From: Pseudoips prasinana
Lineage: Eukaryota; Arthropoda; Insecta; Lepidoptera; Nolidae
DNA: 64,000 nt
Direction of reading: 5' to 3'
Assembly (NCBI GenBank): GCA_951640165.1
Contig: OX621261.1
Location: 4,278,001-4,342,000 of the forward strand
Part shown: piece after piece, positions 1 to 9,407 of the stretch
How the letters are laid out: each line of letters starts with the position of its first letter
Numbering within the stretch: position 1 is the first letter of the stretch
Notes under the pieces: model-generated
Databases searched by the model: none
Told to the model about the DNA's origin: nothing
Seen by the model: the letters and a program-made list of their open reading frames with translations, nothing else
Made by a program: the position numbers and the translations under genes

Positions 1-1139
1 TTATAGATCTATTTGTTATATCTTGTAAAATTTAGAAATTATATAAAATATTATTTACTCATAATAAATGACATAAAAATAAAGGTAAGTAACTTATTTA
101 AAATGAAGGTAAGCCCTCAAAATTATTATTACTCACACACTCATCACATTATCTTTGAGCCGAACAAATGTGTATGTAAAGTAAGTATATACATGTACTT
201 ACTACATAAATATGTGTTTACATTATATGTATATCGTAAACAACATTTACTATTACACAACAAATACACCCGAATAATCAAATCTACACTCTAGGTAAAA
301 GTACATTACAAAGCTATGACCTTGTATTTGACACAAGGATCTCTAAAACTGTATGGTTTTATTATTTCGGAGATAAATTTCATTCCAGTGGACTGTAATT
401 GGTATAACAGCCCACCGAATCCACTTAACTCCGAAATAAATTTATTAAAAATATATGTACACTACTCAAACAAAACAGTACCTACGGCGAATTTAATACA
501 TAATTTTGAAACAAATTAAACGAATCTAGCACGAGTTATAACAGCCACCGAAATGAAACCGAAATGAAACAATTTTTGTCCCCATTTCACTGAAATGATA
601 AACTTACTTTCATGGTGGAAAACTGCTAGACATTGGGATCAGTGCGTTCATGCCGAGATCTTGAGCCGGATGGATCCGAAGTGAGGAAATTTGACAGAGG
701 CCTAACAACGCAATCTTGACATGGCTATTCTACTAAAAGTTACTGTCCTCTGAAATGGTAACTTTTTTCGAGACAAAAGTTGACTGCCTGTCAAATCCGT
801 GAGAAAGAAGATAAACAAGCAAAGAAAGTTTTATTTGATCGAAAATATTATAATTTAATGATAACAAAATCGATTTAAATCCATATTACGAATGTATTTA
901 CAGGGGAAGGTATTCTATGAGAGGAATCGGGTTCAGGACAGGCCACCGTGATGATAAAATAACACTTTGTAATTTTTTTTCGGTCTATTAGTGGGTAGAA
1001 ATTAATGATTTTTTTAGTCGAGGTAGAGAAGTACATTCGTTATTGAGAAAAAATGTGTAAAATTAAAAATCGGCACATTGCACTACCGTTCTCAGGTATG
1101 CCGTGTATTTTTTTGGTTGGGCAATTCACCCATCGAGGC
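1..1139. other. AT-rich DNA without recognised genes
   Basis: I see no coding region, splice-bounded exon or familiar repeat here. The short open frames in this stretch are AT-rich and have no recognisable motif. Confidence 0.5.
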
Positions 1140-1690
1140 TTTAAATAATAGAATTCGTAAGTTGATTTTTGTCTTCAAACAGTTCCGGTAAATATCAGAC
1201 TCGAAAATAATTAAGCAAGTATATTTCGCCCTTTGTCAATCAATATTAACCTACTGTATTACCTCATGGGGTGGTGTAGGTAAAACGTTTTTAAAAGAGC
1301 CCAAAGAGCGATTCTCAAACTGTCTACTTTCCGCACATTCTTTGTCCTTATTAACCTACTCTATAAACCTTGTAAAGTTTTGACAGTTAGGCAGATATTC
1401 ATAATGAGCATAGTACTAAAGCAGCACACATCTCTTCCCTACAGCATTGATTTCACTAATAAAAGACGTAAAGATAGAGTTTGCACACAAAAGATAAAAC
1501 AACTCATGCCTTCACCTCAAAGTTCTACATAGTCTTAGGACCGCTCCTCTACAATAGAGTTAATGCAATTGTAGACATTTATTCCCTTAATTACAATAAT
1601 TGTAAACAAGCCCTTAAGAATGCTCTCCAAGCCTTGTCCTACGAAGATACAGAGAAACTTTTAGTCGTTTTGAAATAAAGTTGTTTTGTA
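1140..1690 (+). pseudogene. Decayed CR1/Jockey-type reverse transcriptase C-terminus
   Basis: In broken frames the plus strand reads pieces typical of the thumb and C-terminal region of CR1/Jockey-group LINE polymerases, for example CQSILTYCITSWGGVG near 1238-1285. The end of the frame near 1620-1678 resembles the usual C-terminal tail. Several stops and frame changes mean it is dead. The palm with the catalytic Asp pair is absent, so clade assignment is approximate. Confidence 0.55.
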
Positions 1691-1755
1691 CTATTTTATA
1701 ATATGGATCATGTAAAGAAATTGATGATGTTTAAGAATGTGAAACCAACAAAGTC

Positions 1756-2022
1756 ATAAAGATAAAGATAAAGATAAAGAATTATTTATTGCGTAACTGT
1801 GTACAATAAGGTCTTATAATAACATAACAGTTTTTAGGATCAACAGTCTACCCCTATCGGATATGCAATACAAACAAGTTTACTAACTAATTTATTCATT
1901 ATGATGTAATTGTTATAAATTAGCATACGCATCAATTGTTTGGGTTCAATAACATTGTATGTAACCCAAGTACGCGCTCTTTACCTTTTTGCATCCATTG
2001 TTAGAATAATCATATCACGCAT
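1756..2022 (-). repeat. LINE 3' tail fragment with (AAAGAT)n
   Basis: Three AAAGAT units at 1758-1778 read on the minus strand as ATCTTT repeats. This is the kind of simple-repeat tail that ends CR1-like LINEs. The following AT-rich sequence is probably its 3' UTR. No coding part remains. Confidence 0.35.
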
Positions 2023-2030
2023 ATTAAAAT

Positions 2031-3600
2031 TAGGGTTGTAACGGATCTTCGCCTCCGCCTCCATTACTGCGGAAGTTCCGCAAGAAATCGAACCTTCGCA
2101 TCCGCCTCTGCCTCCGCTATTTTTTTGCGGAGTTATAACGGAGGTTTATTTACGGCATAATCATATATCTCTGCATCACCCAAAGGTCGACTGGCAGAGA
2201 ATACCTTTGGAATCAATTCCGCCTTTGTTATCATCATCAACATAAAAGCCCACTGCTGGAGAAAGGCCTCCCCAAAGACATCCACAATTGCCGATCTTGC
2301 GCTATCCGCATCAGCGGGTCGCTGGAAGACAAGATCATCCGGTTCGTGGTCGCGACTCGAAAACCTTTCTGCCCCAGCGGCCGTCGTCTCTACTACCTAT
2401 GTGCCCTCCCACTGCCACTTCAGCTTGGCAATTCTTCGGATTAAGTCAGTTACTTAGGTTCGCCTGCGGACCTCAGCATTTCTGATTCGATCTCGCAGGG
2501 AAACCATTTCCATTGCTCTTTGGGTGACCTTAAGCCGCCTGATACGACCCATAGTGAGCGACCACGTCTCTGTTCCGTAAGTCATCACTGGTCGAAGACT
2601 TGCGACTTGAGTCACTGCGGTATTTGGGACGAGAAGATATTACGTAGCTTCCCGAACGCTGTCCAGCCGAGTTGGATTCTACGATTGACCTCCTTCTCGA
2701 AGTTGGACCTACCTAGTTGGATGGTCTGTCCTAGGTAAATATAGTTCTCTACAACTTCGAGTGCAGAGTCTCCAACCTTAAGTAGATTGGGTGCAACATG
2801 GATGTTTGACATGATTTTTGTCATATCCATGTACATTTTCAGACCCACTTGTTGAGAGACTCTCCTGAGGCCATCGAGAATTGTACCGAGGTCTTCTAGG
2901 GTCTCAGCCATGACTACTATATCGTCGGCAAATCGAAGGTAGGTTATGTACTCGCCATTGACATTGATTTCATGATCACTGGGAATAACAGGGCTGCCGG
3001 GGACTGGGGGCCGCGGTTTAGTTGTGCCCTTCATTTGAAGCGATCTGCCATAATCGCCACGCTTGGCAGACGGGTTGGCGATCACAGTAAAACATGGTAC
3101 TCAGGAGAACGCTGCTGCCCGTTCTCTGGAATATTCCCTCGAGACGACTTCTACGTCCCCCCACGGGACGAGAAGCGATGGCGGTATTCTTTGATAGATG
3201 ATAGAGAGGTGGTGGCTGTCAGCCACACAGCCAAAAATTTCCGCCTTTGTAGTGTTGTGGAATAAGTTTCAATAAAATGAAATAAATCATATGTAGAATA
3301 ATAATAATGCGCGTACAGCGACACTCGACTACGACTCAGTCGTACGGCCGCGTTTTACTTTGTCTTAGTGCAATGCAAAGTAATTGTTATTGTTTACTTA
3401 AATCACACGAAGCCAAAATCAAGTGAGATATAAAAGTTTTTTTTTATGGAAAGAGATAAAGAAATATATTAATATTACTAATAAACTACTATCTTTCCAT
3501 ATCCACTTTCACCTTCGCATTCGCATCCGTTTACCTTCGCATCCGCGGAGGTGAAACCCGTCGCCTCCGCCTCCGCTAAGAAGCCTCCGTTACAACCCTA
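2031..3600. mobile_element. Non-autonomous hAT-type transposon with 8-bp TSD
   Basis: The ends are inverted copies, TAGGGTTGTAACGGA at 2031 and its complement at 3586-3600. They are followed inward by CCTCCG-type subterminal repeats (2050-2150 and 3525-3590). The flanks are a perfect 8-bp duplication, ATTAAAAT at 2023-2030 and 3601-3608. An 8-bp target site and a TAGGGTTG-like terminus fit the hAT superfamily. No transposase frame is present. The interior is mostly RTE-type LINE sequence (2230-3250) plus about 300 bp of unique DNA, so this is a non-autonomous element of 1,570 bp carrying retrotransposon cargo. Confidence 0.85.
2230..3250 (-). pseudogene. Internally deleted RTE (BovB-like) LINE inside the hAT element
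   Basis: On the minus strand, 3250-2985 is the 5' region also seen at 38690-38900. It joins directly to the RT palm, with the motif YLRFADDIVV in the frame 2612-3085, and then runs to the RTE 3' end near 2230 with its GATGATGATA tail. The endonuclease and N-terminal half of RT are missing at the join near 2985. The frame closes within the C-terminal part. It could not transpose on its own. Confidence 0.75.
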
Positions 3601-3746
3601 ATTAAAATAATATTAAGTAAGTGACTATTTTTTGAATATATTAAGCACTTCTTTGCCTGAAAAACAGGATTACCTAGTTCAGGCACACCTGTAACGTTTG
3701 TAGCAAATTAAGAAAATTTTATTTGTAGTTTTATTTTATGTTTTAG

Positions 3747-4049
3747 TTGTTAAGAATTTTATCTGAAATAAATTATTGTTATTATTATAGTATATCCACT
3801 ACCGAAAAATTCAATGTGTTAGAGGAAGATATAGAAAAAATAAAAAATAACCAGAATATAACTCACATTCCAATAGTAATGAGCGAAGTTATTTCGGAGA
3901 TACAAGACAGGAAAATTAGACAAATAAACATTATTTTAACAGGAATACCTGAAGCGGAAGAAAAAAGCAATGAAGATAGACTGACCCAGGACAGAGAAGA
4001 AGTTATTCAAATTATAAAAATATACTGCCTAACTTTACGGAGCCGATAA
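3747..4049 (+). pseudogene. LINE ORF1-like fragment (CR1/L2 type)
   Basis: A short plus-strand frame includes SEVISEIQDRKIRQINIILT followed by GIPEAEE. This resembles the 'E.QDR..R.NNI.I.G.PE' signature preceding the RNA-binding part of ORF1 in CR1/L2-like LINEs. The upstream coiled-coil region is only partly present, and the frame breaks where the next fragment begins at 4052. A related RT piece follows at 5575-6035, so both may come from one element split by later insertions. Confidence 0.5.
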
Positions 4050-4051
4050 AA

Positions 4052-4310
4052 ATCAGACGTATGGAGCATGACTGCCAGAAGGAGACCAGGGCGTCCCATT
4101 TGTCACCCGCCAGCATCGCGCCTACGATCGCTGGTGGGGATAGATCCCGTCCAATCGCTGCGACCAGGACTCGCCTCTCGGCTTCCCAGGCCGGGCACTC
4201 TTCCAGCGTATGCTGGGCCGAGTCCAGGTCACTTCCGCAGTGGTGACAATGTGTCGTCCCTTCTCGGCCGATCCGGCTCAAATACTCACCGAAACACCCG
4301 TGTCCGGTAA
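4052..4310 (-). pseudogene. R1-clade LINE C-terminal zinc-finger fragment
   Basis: The minus strand encodes a block with CHHCGSDLDSAQHTLEECP, the C-x2-C...H...C finger at the C-terminus of R1-clade retrotransposon polymerases. It is preceded by the usual 'GHG.F..YL.R.G' sequence. About 85 residues remain and RT itself is absent. The GC content is clearly higher than in the flanks, as expected for a foreign insertion. Confidence 0.7.
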
Positions 4311-4318
4311 GTAGTAGT

Positions 4319-4368
4319 ATAGTATTAGGTGTATTTATATATATATAAATACACCTAAATACTATAGT
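4319..4368. repeat. AT-rich palindrome
   Basis: The segment TAGTATTAGGTGTATTTA is followed around a TATATATA centre by its inverse, TAAATACACCTAAATACTA. Part of the same arm recurs at 5562-5585, beyond the mag insertion. It could extrude as a cruciform and is split from its neighbour by the LTR element. Confidence 0.7.
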
Positions 4369-5555
4369 TGTTGTAATAATATGCAAAGTCCCGTTGACAA
4401 CTGTTTTATTCGTAAAATGTCTATTGTATTAAAACCTATATACGACATCTTCCCCTTAAAAACAATAAGAATTAAATAAAAATTATTACATTTTCTTTTA
4501 ACAAAATTCATCAGATAAATAACATTATGATATAAACTAGCTACATCTTCCCTTTAAAAATAATTAAAAAATAATATTCCATTTTCTATTAATATAGCAT
4601 TGGGCCATAACCGCTTGACATTTAGCAGGAATATTACAATGACCTCCACATTTTTGGCAAGACGGTAACGCACGCTAGGTACCTCTGGCTCCAGCGCTTC
4701 CCGCAAAATTGAACCCGCGTCCCCGACGCGCATCTCCACTGCGCCATCGCCCTCTGTAAACAGCACCTCTCCTCATACCGACAGCATTTACTTGACCAGA
4801 CGTCTGACTCGTGCTACTTGTATCCAACAATCGATAATTTTCCACAGTTATCTCTTCAACCTCACATATTTTGACTGCCTTATCCAAATCCAAGTCTTCT
4901 GTTCTCAACAGGCGATCCCGAACAACTGTATTACTAATTCCGCAAATAATGAGGTCACGAATCAACTCTTCTTCTACATTATTAAACTGACAATATCTAC
5001 TCAGCAACTTTAATGCCGTCACACATTGCTTTATTGTCTCACCTTTTTCTTGATTTCTTCTGAAGAAATTATACCTTGACAACGTTATATTGGTTTTTAC
5101 GCCAAAATATTCGTCAAATTTTTTTAGCAAGACATCCACATCCGTCTTTTCACTGTCTTTCTCATATGAAAATGTTTGGTAAACATCGAACCCTTCCGGG
5201 CCGATCAAATTTATCAATAAACTTGCCTGTAATTCTTTATTTTCCTTACTTACTCCTGAACCTTTAGCAAATAGATCAAATTGAGTCTTCCATCTCTTCC
5301 ACTCGTCAGCCTGGCTGACGGAGTTGCCAATGAGACTTAACTCTGATGGTGGTCGGGCATGTTCCATTTAATAAAAATACTTTTTTACCTTATCAGGGTT
5401 CTATAGCATACCAAATTTTCAAATAAATATCTGCTAATTCAATTTATTTTCAAATTTATTTTCACCGCTGTCACCATGTTGTAATGATAAGCAAAGTCCA
5501 GTTGACAACTGTTTTATTCATAAAATGTCTATTGTATTAAAACCTATATACGACA
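4369..5555 (-). mobile_element. Miniature mag-like Ty3/gypsy LTR retrotransposon
   Basis: Two 79-bp LTRs (4369-4447 and 5477-5555) are direct copies with TG...CA ends on the plus strand (TGTTGTAAT...TACGACA). They are flanked by a 5-bp duplication, ATAGT at 4364-4368 and 5556-5560. Read on the minus strand, the 5' LTR at 5477-5555 is followed at once by a TGG-beginning primer site (TGGTGACAGCGG). A purine tract (AAGGGGAAGA) precedes the 3' LTR. Very short LTRs are typical of the mag family of Bombyx. Only gag lies between the LTRs; protease, RT, RNase H and integrase are absent, so this 1.19-kb copy is non-autonomous. Confidence 0.88.
4675..5367 (-). CDS. Retrotransposon Gag (mag-like), ends at an in-frame stop
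   Basis: The 230-residue product starts at an ATG about 110 bp inside the 5' LTR. It has the Ty3/gypsy capsid pattern, with W-K-RW near residue 23, hydrophobic helices, and a C-terminal RG-rich tail around residues 200-230. Gag forms the particle that packages the element RNA. An in-frame TAG ends the frame at 4675. In the same frame beyond it lie the residues CQKCGGHCNIPAKC, which look like a zinc knuckle though the spacing is not canonical. The stop therefore removes the nucleic-acid-binding part. Pol is deleted. Confidence 0.8.
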   Translation of the reverse strand: MEHARPPSELSLIGNSVSQADEWKRWKTQFDLFAKGSGVSKENKELQASLLINLIGPEGFDVYQTFSYEKDSEKTDVDVLLKKFDEYFGVKTNITLSRYNFFRRNQEKGETIKQCVTALKLLSRYCQFNNVEEELIRDLIICGISNTVVRDRLLRTEDLDLDKAVKICEVEEITVENYRLLDTSSTSQTSGQVNAVGMRRGAVYRGRWRSGDARRGRGFNFAGSAGARGT

Positions 5556-5574
5556 ATAGTGAGTATAGTATTTA

Positions 5575-6600
5575 GGTGTATTTATTGACCTGAAAAAGGC
5601 ATTTGATACTGTTAGTCACAAATTGCAATTACGTAAATTGGAACCTTTGGTATCACAGGTAACGCACTTCGAATATTTCAATCTTACTTAACATGTCGGT
5701 ACCAGGTAGTTAATATAAATGAGCATATAAGTGAACCAAAATTAATAAAATGTGGCGTCCCACAAGACTCTATATTGGGCCCACTTTTATTCCTCATCTA
5801 CATAAATGACGTCCATGAAATAGGCCTAAAAGGTCATATCTCACTTTATGCTGACGACACCTGTCTGTTTTACTATGGAAATTCTATCGACACTGTCATA
5901 AACGATGCACAAACTGATCTCTACACCTTAGAAAAATGGTTTCTATCCAATTTACTGACTATAAATGTGGCTAAAACCAACTACATAATTATTTTACTCC
6001 AACACAAAAGCTTTATACTGAAACCAAATTATTAAATATTACACAAATTTACCAATACCATACAGCAATTTTAAAACATAAAATATTAAACAAAAACATC
6101 CACACAGAAATAAAACTTACAAAAAAGATACAAGTCCAAACACGAAGTTCAAGAAGGGTACACAATATAATACTATACAAACCAAGAACCAAATTATGGT
6201 AAAAGGACAATTGTATACCAAGGAGCACAATATTTTAATGCATTATTTAACCACATAAAAAATGCCAAGACAACATATATTTACAAAAAATATTAAAACA
6301 TTACATTTCCAAAGGCAAGAAAAAAAATGGTTAACAAATTCAGACTCAGTGTAAATGCCTCTACAAATTTGTTCACTTACAACGGACAAAGGGCGTGAGC
6401 GCAGCGCGCCGGACATTTATAATTCACCTCTACCTACACAACTACATTATTTACCAATTGTTAATGTTACGTTGTTTAGCAAATTACTTTATATTATGCG
6501 CAGTGTGAACTTCTCAATTATGTAATATTTATAGTTTATTTATGTATCTTGTTTCTCCTCGAAGTGATTGTAAATCTTTGAGAAATAAAGAAATTCCAAC
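5575..6600 (+). pseudogene. CR1/Jockey-type LINE remnant: RT palm and 3' UTR
   Basis: The reading begins near 5580 with DLKKAFDTVSH (RT block A) and continues at 5775-6035 with GPLLFLIYINDV and LYADDTCLF, the palm blocks with the catalytic YADD. The frame then decays. A typical C-terminal 'YKPRTNYGKRTIVYQGAQYF' is legible near 6170-6230. A 3' UTR runs to the AATAAA near 6587. The same UTR recurs at 22201-22392, so the family has at least two copies here. It is truncated at the 5' side by the mag element and the palindrome. Confidence 0.7.
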
Positions 6601-6681
6601 CGTTAAATAATACATTATTATAATATATATATAAATATATCGACTATATATGCCTCGTTGAAAGAAATAATTTTATTTAAC

Positions 6682-6682
<1 letters not shown>

Positions 6683-6713
<31 letters not shown>
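6683..6713. repeat. (TA)n microsatellite
   Basis: About fifteen TA units lie directly downstream of the donor site of the minus-strand Toll-like exon, so they are within its first intron. Confidence 0.95.
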
Positions 6714-6715
<2 letters not shown>

Positions 6716-6729
6716 GTAATATCACTCAC

Positions 6730-6918
6730 CACATTAACTCCGCACGAAATACGGTACAACTTGTAGTCATCAGTTCCTCGGCGATCAATAGTGATTTTGT
6801 TATTATTGATGGAGCAACTATAGTATTCTACTGGTTTGAAATCACCTAAGCACACACATTGCTGGGGGCACTCCGAACAAGCCAATGTCAACCACGCAAA
6901 CAGCAGTAGAAATCTCAT
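6730..6918 (-). CDS. First coding exon of a Toll-like receptor gene (continues off the left edge)
   Basis: The exon starts with ATG at 6918 and encodes 63 residues. It has a signal peptide (MRFLLLFAWLTLACS), then a Cys-rich LRR N-terminal cap, ECPQQCVC, followed by YYSCSI and YKLYRISCG. This matches in layout the N-terminus of Toll-1-group receptors, which bind Spätzle-type ligands at the cell surface. It ends at a good donor, GTG/GTGAGT (intron begins at 6729), in phase 0. Later exons must lie below position 1. A Helitron fragment begins about 50 bp upstream of the ATG, so the promoter or 5' UTR abuts mobile DNA. It is on the same strand as the Toll gene at 50-55 kb. Lack of LRRs within this exon limits certainty. 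Confidence 0.65.
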
Positions 6919-6971
6919 CGAGAACCAATTTATTAAGTCATGCCTCCTGTTGAACGTATGAAATAATAAAA

Positions 6972-7155
6972 TCTCACTAATATTATAAAAGCGAAAGTTT
7001 GTGAGTGTGTGACTTCAAATTTCAAATTCAATTTTTGCATGAATATTACTAAGAGGTCGGGTCAACACATAGGCTACATATTATCACGCTATCACCTACG
7101 GGGGAGGAGCTAATTTATAAAATTTAACGCGGGTAAAACCGGGGGGCACAGCTAG
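6972..7155 (+). mobile_element. Helitron 3' fragment (Lep1-type)
   Basis: From about 7033 this matches the Lep1-type consensus through to the 3' end GGGCACAGCTAG at 7155. The 5' half is missing. The preceding ACTAATATTATAAAAGCG is the start signature of a second Helitron family, suggesting a composite. Confidence 0.75.
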
Positions 7156-7159
7156 TAAA

Positions 7160-7472
7160 TCTATACATATTATAAAATCGTAGGAAAGTCAAAACTGTAC
7201 ATTGAATATTTTTTGAAAAGGATACCTGGGGCGTGATCTTAAATCGATATTGAAGCCAATAATTTAGTTTTTAGAATTTTTGTCTGTTTGTCTGTATGTA
7301 TGTCCGGGCTAAACTCAAAAAGTACTGCATAGATTTACTTCCAATTTTGCATGAATATTACTAAGAGGTCGGGTCAACATATAGGCTACATATTATCACG
7401 CTATCACCAACGGAGGAGGAACTGTGATAATTTATAAAGTTTAACGTGGGTAAAACCGCGGGACACAGCTAG
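7160..7472 (+). mobile_element. Complete non-autonomous Lep1-type Helitron
   Basis: It starts TCTATACATATTATAAAATC, ends GGACACAGCTAG with the upstream GC-rich hairpin, and lies between A (7159) and T (7473). No TIRs or target duplication are present. It codes for no Rep/helicase and would need an autonomous Helitron in trans. Confidence 0.9.
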
Positions 7473-7614
7473 TAAAAATTAAAATTAAAATTAAACTCAC
7501 ATTTTCGTATTAAGTAATTTAAAAAGCAATTATAACAGTTACTAACTGCAGTAATTATAATGTTCTGTGGAATTAATAAGTTTATTAAATAAGGGCAAAT
7601 TATGAATGTACAGA

Positions 7615-7742
7615 CGCCAGCACATCAAGCTGCCCCAATCTGTAAAATTGCCACAATTGAAAGTGAACTCTATGCTTATGTGATAAAGTTGAAAATCTAT
7701 AAAAGCAATTGGACACATTGGGTACCTAGATGTGCTGGCTTT
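7615..7742. repeat. Imperfect inverted repeat, about 128 bp
   Basis: GCCAGCACATC near 7615 and its inverse GATGTGCTGGC near 7740 anchor arms of roughly 35 bp with several mismatches. This could be an old MITE or a foldback. No target duplication was found. Confidence 0.45.
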
Positions 7743-8034
7743 TGTACTTGAGGAAAAATGATCGTTTATTACATAAATATACGGAAAAACATTATATTTA
7801 ATTGATATTACTTTATTACTTATTATTACTGTTACATAATAAGCCATAGTTTTTCCTTATTAAAAGCTAAACGGCAACCTAAATTTATATGGATATTTAA
7901 CAGTGTTGCCAGTCTCGGGGACATTCACTTAATTCGGGGATTACAGGTGTCAAAAAGGGCAACGCGATTATTGATTTCGTTTCGTTTTTTCGTTGCACGT
8001 TTGGCGCAGGTTTAGTTTGGTTAGATTTCCGCGC

Positions 8035-8165
8035 CGAACAACTGTTTTTGTGACCCATAAATAGTTGTTCTGAGTCTGGATGTAGTTTGTGTCCGTCTAT
8101 TAAATGTTTGTAAAGTATCCCGCGACACATGGATAAGATTCCCTAGTACGGGCTTTGTCTTAAAA
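8035..8165 (+). repeat. SINE fragment lacking its tRNA head
   Basis: This matches the body and tail of the tRNA-headed SINE at 42006-42200 (GACCCATAAATAGTTGTTCT...). The promoter boxes are missing. It ends where the long-TIR element begins. Confidence 0.7.
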
Positions 8166-8239
8166 TAAAAATTGGTAAAAAAACTTTTTAAGTTAAACGG
8201 TTTTATGTTAAACATACATTGTAATGTTTAAGATATGTA

Positions 8240-8833
8240 CTAAAAGCTAAAAAATAATAAAATAGATACAGTCGTGGGCATTATAATCATATGCATAGAC
8301 TAGACTAAAATAAAACCGTAGGGCACGTCAATTGTCTACAATCGTTGAAAATGTTCGTTTTGTAGTGTCACGCGATAATAAGCCAGTTGTTCAACCGACA
8401 ACGATGGACGAGTGGCAAGTAGGGCTAGAATGTAGAAACAAGCTAGCGAGCTCGACTATAAGTGAGTTTTAGGGTTTCATAGTGTTGAGCGAGTGTTTAC
8501 TTTAATCATAAGTTTTGTCGATTAAAGACATACTACGAGTAGTGAAGCGAGTCCTCGCCAGCGAGCAGTGTGAACGTTCAACGATAAACTATTTGGAACA
8601 TCTCTTTTGCTTACGTGGAAATCTATCGGACTTTCAATGAGCAAGAAAATGGTAAGTAATTTTCTCACCGTCGGTGGCAACTGCCTAACGACGAATTAAA
8701 CGATTCTTCTATCGCACATTTTAATCGATAATTGTAGACAATTGACGTGCCCCACGGTTTTATTTTAGTCTAGTCTATGCATATGTTTATAATGCCCACG
8801 ACTGTATCTATTTTATTATTTTTTAGCTTTTAG
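8240..8833. mobile_element. 594-bp MITE with ~100-bp TIRs and TA target site
   Basis: The ends, CTAAAAGCTAAAAAATAATA inward for about 100 bp and its inverse at 8730-8833, are nearly identical. The flanks are TA (8238-8239 and 8834-8835), suggesting Tc1/mariner-type mobilisation. It sits inside the left TIR of the integrase element. Its interior has a short exon-like piece: ATGAGCAAGAAAATG at 8637-8651 followed by the donor GTAAGT. Confidence 0.85.
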
Positions 8834-9407
8834 TATGGTACGGTAAATCTGATTAATTGATAATTATTAATATTTTTACAAAATTATTAATAATGACCAC
8901 ATGTTTTGGTAAATGTGAATAAACGATCGACATTTATTACTTTTAGTAGTAATTATTAATAATTCACGACACATATTGGTAAAAGTTATAAAATAAACAA
9001 AAACCCAATGTTTTTTGACCAGCAGGTATTTATTTATAATATTAAACACAGTCTTACAATTATATTAATTAGAGATCACACAAACAAGGTTACTTGTACT
9101 TGCAAACTAAGCAAACAACAAAGCAAGAAAGTCTTTCGTGGTAGGTACATAAAAATAAAATTAAACAATTGTTGTTTCATTTACAAAATCAACACGAATC
9201 CTAAAAGCAATCATTAACAATCATATTTGGTTTGCCTGTAAATCTTCTGTAGCACCTATAAATGCAACAAATTAAATTTTTAAAAGTATTATCATAGAAT
9301 TCAACAATATTTGGTGTGCAAGTAAAATATATTGCTATTTAAATTGCAATAAAAATAACATCAAAATAAAACCATTAAAGTATCATAAAAAAAAGAAACT
9401 AATAATA

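Noticed and set aside
2288..2738. Plus-strand frames of 65 and 72 residues
   Set aside because: Antisense to the RTE RT fragment on the minus strand.
4068..4310. Plus-strand frames of 61 and 80 residues
   Set aside because: Antisense to the R1-clade zinc-finger fragment.
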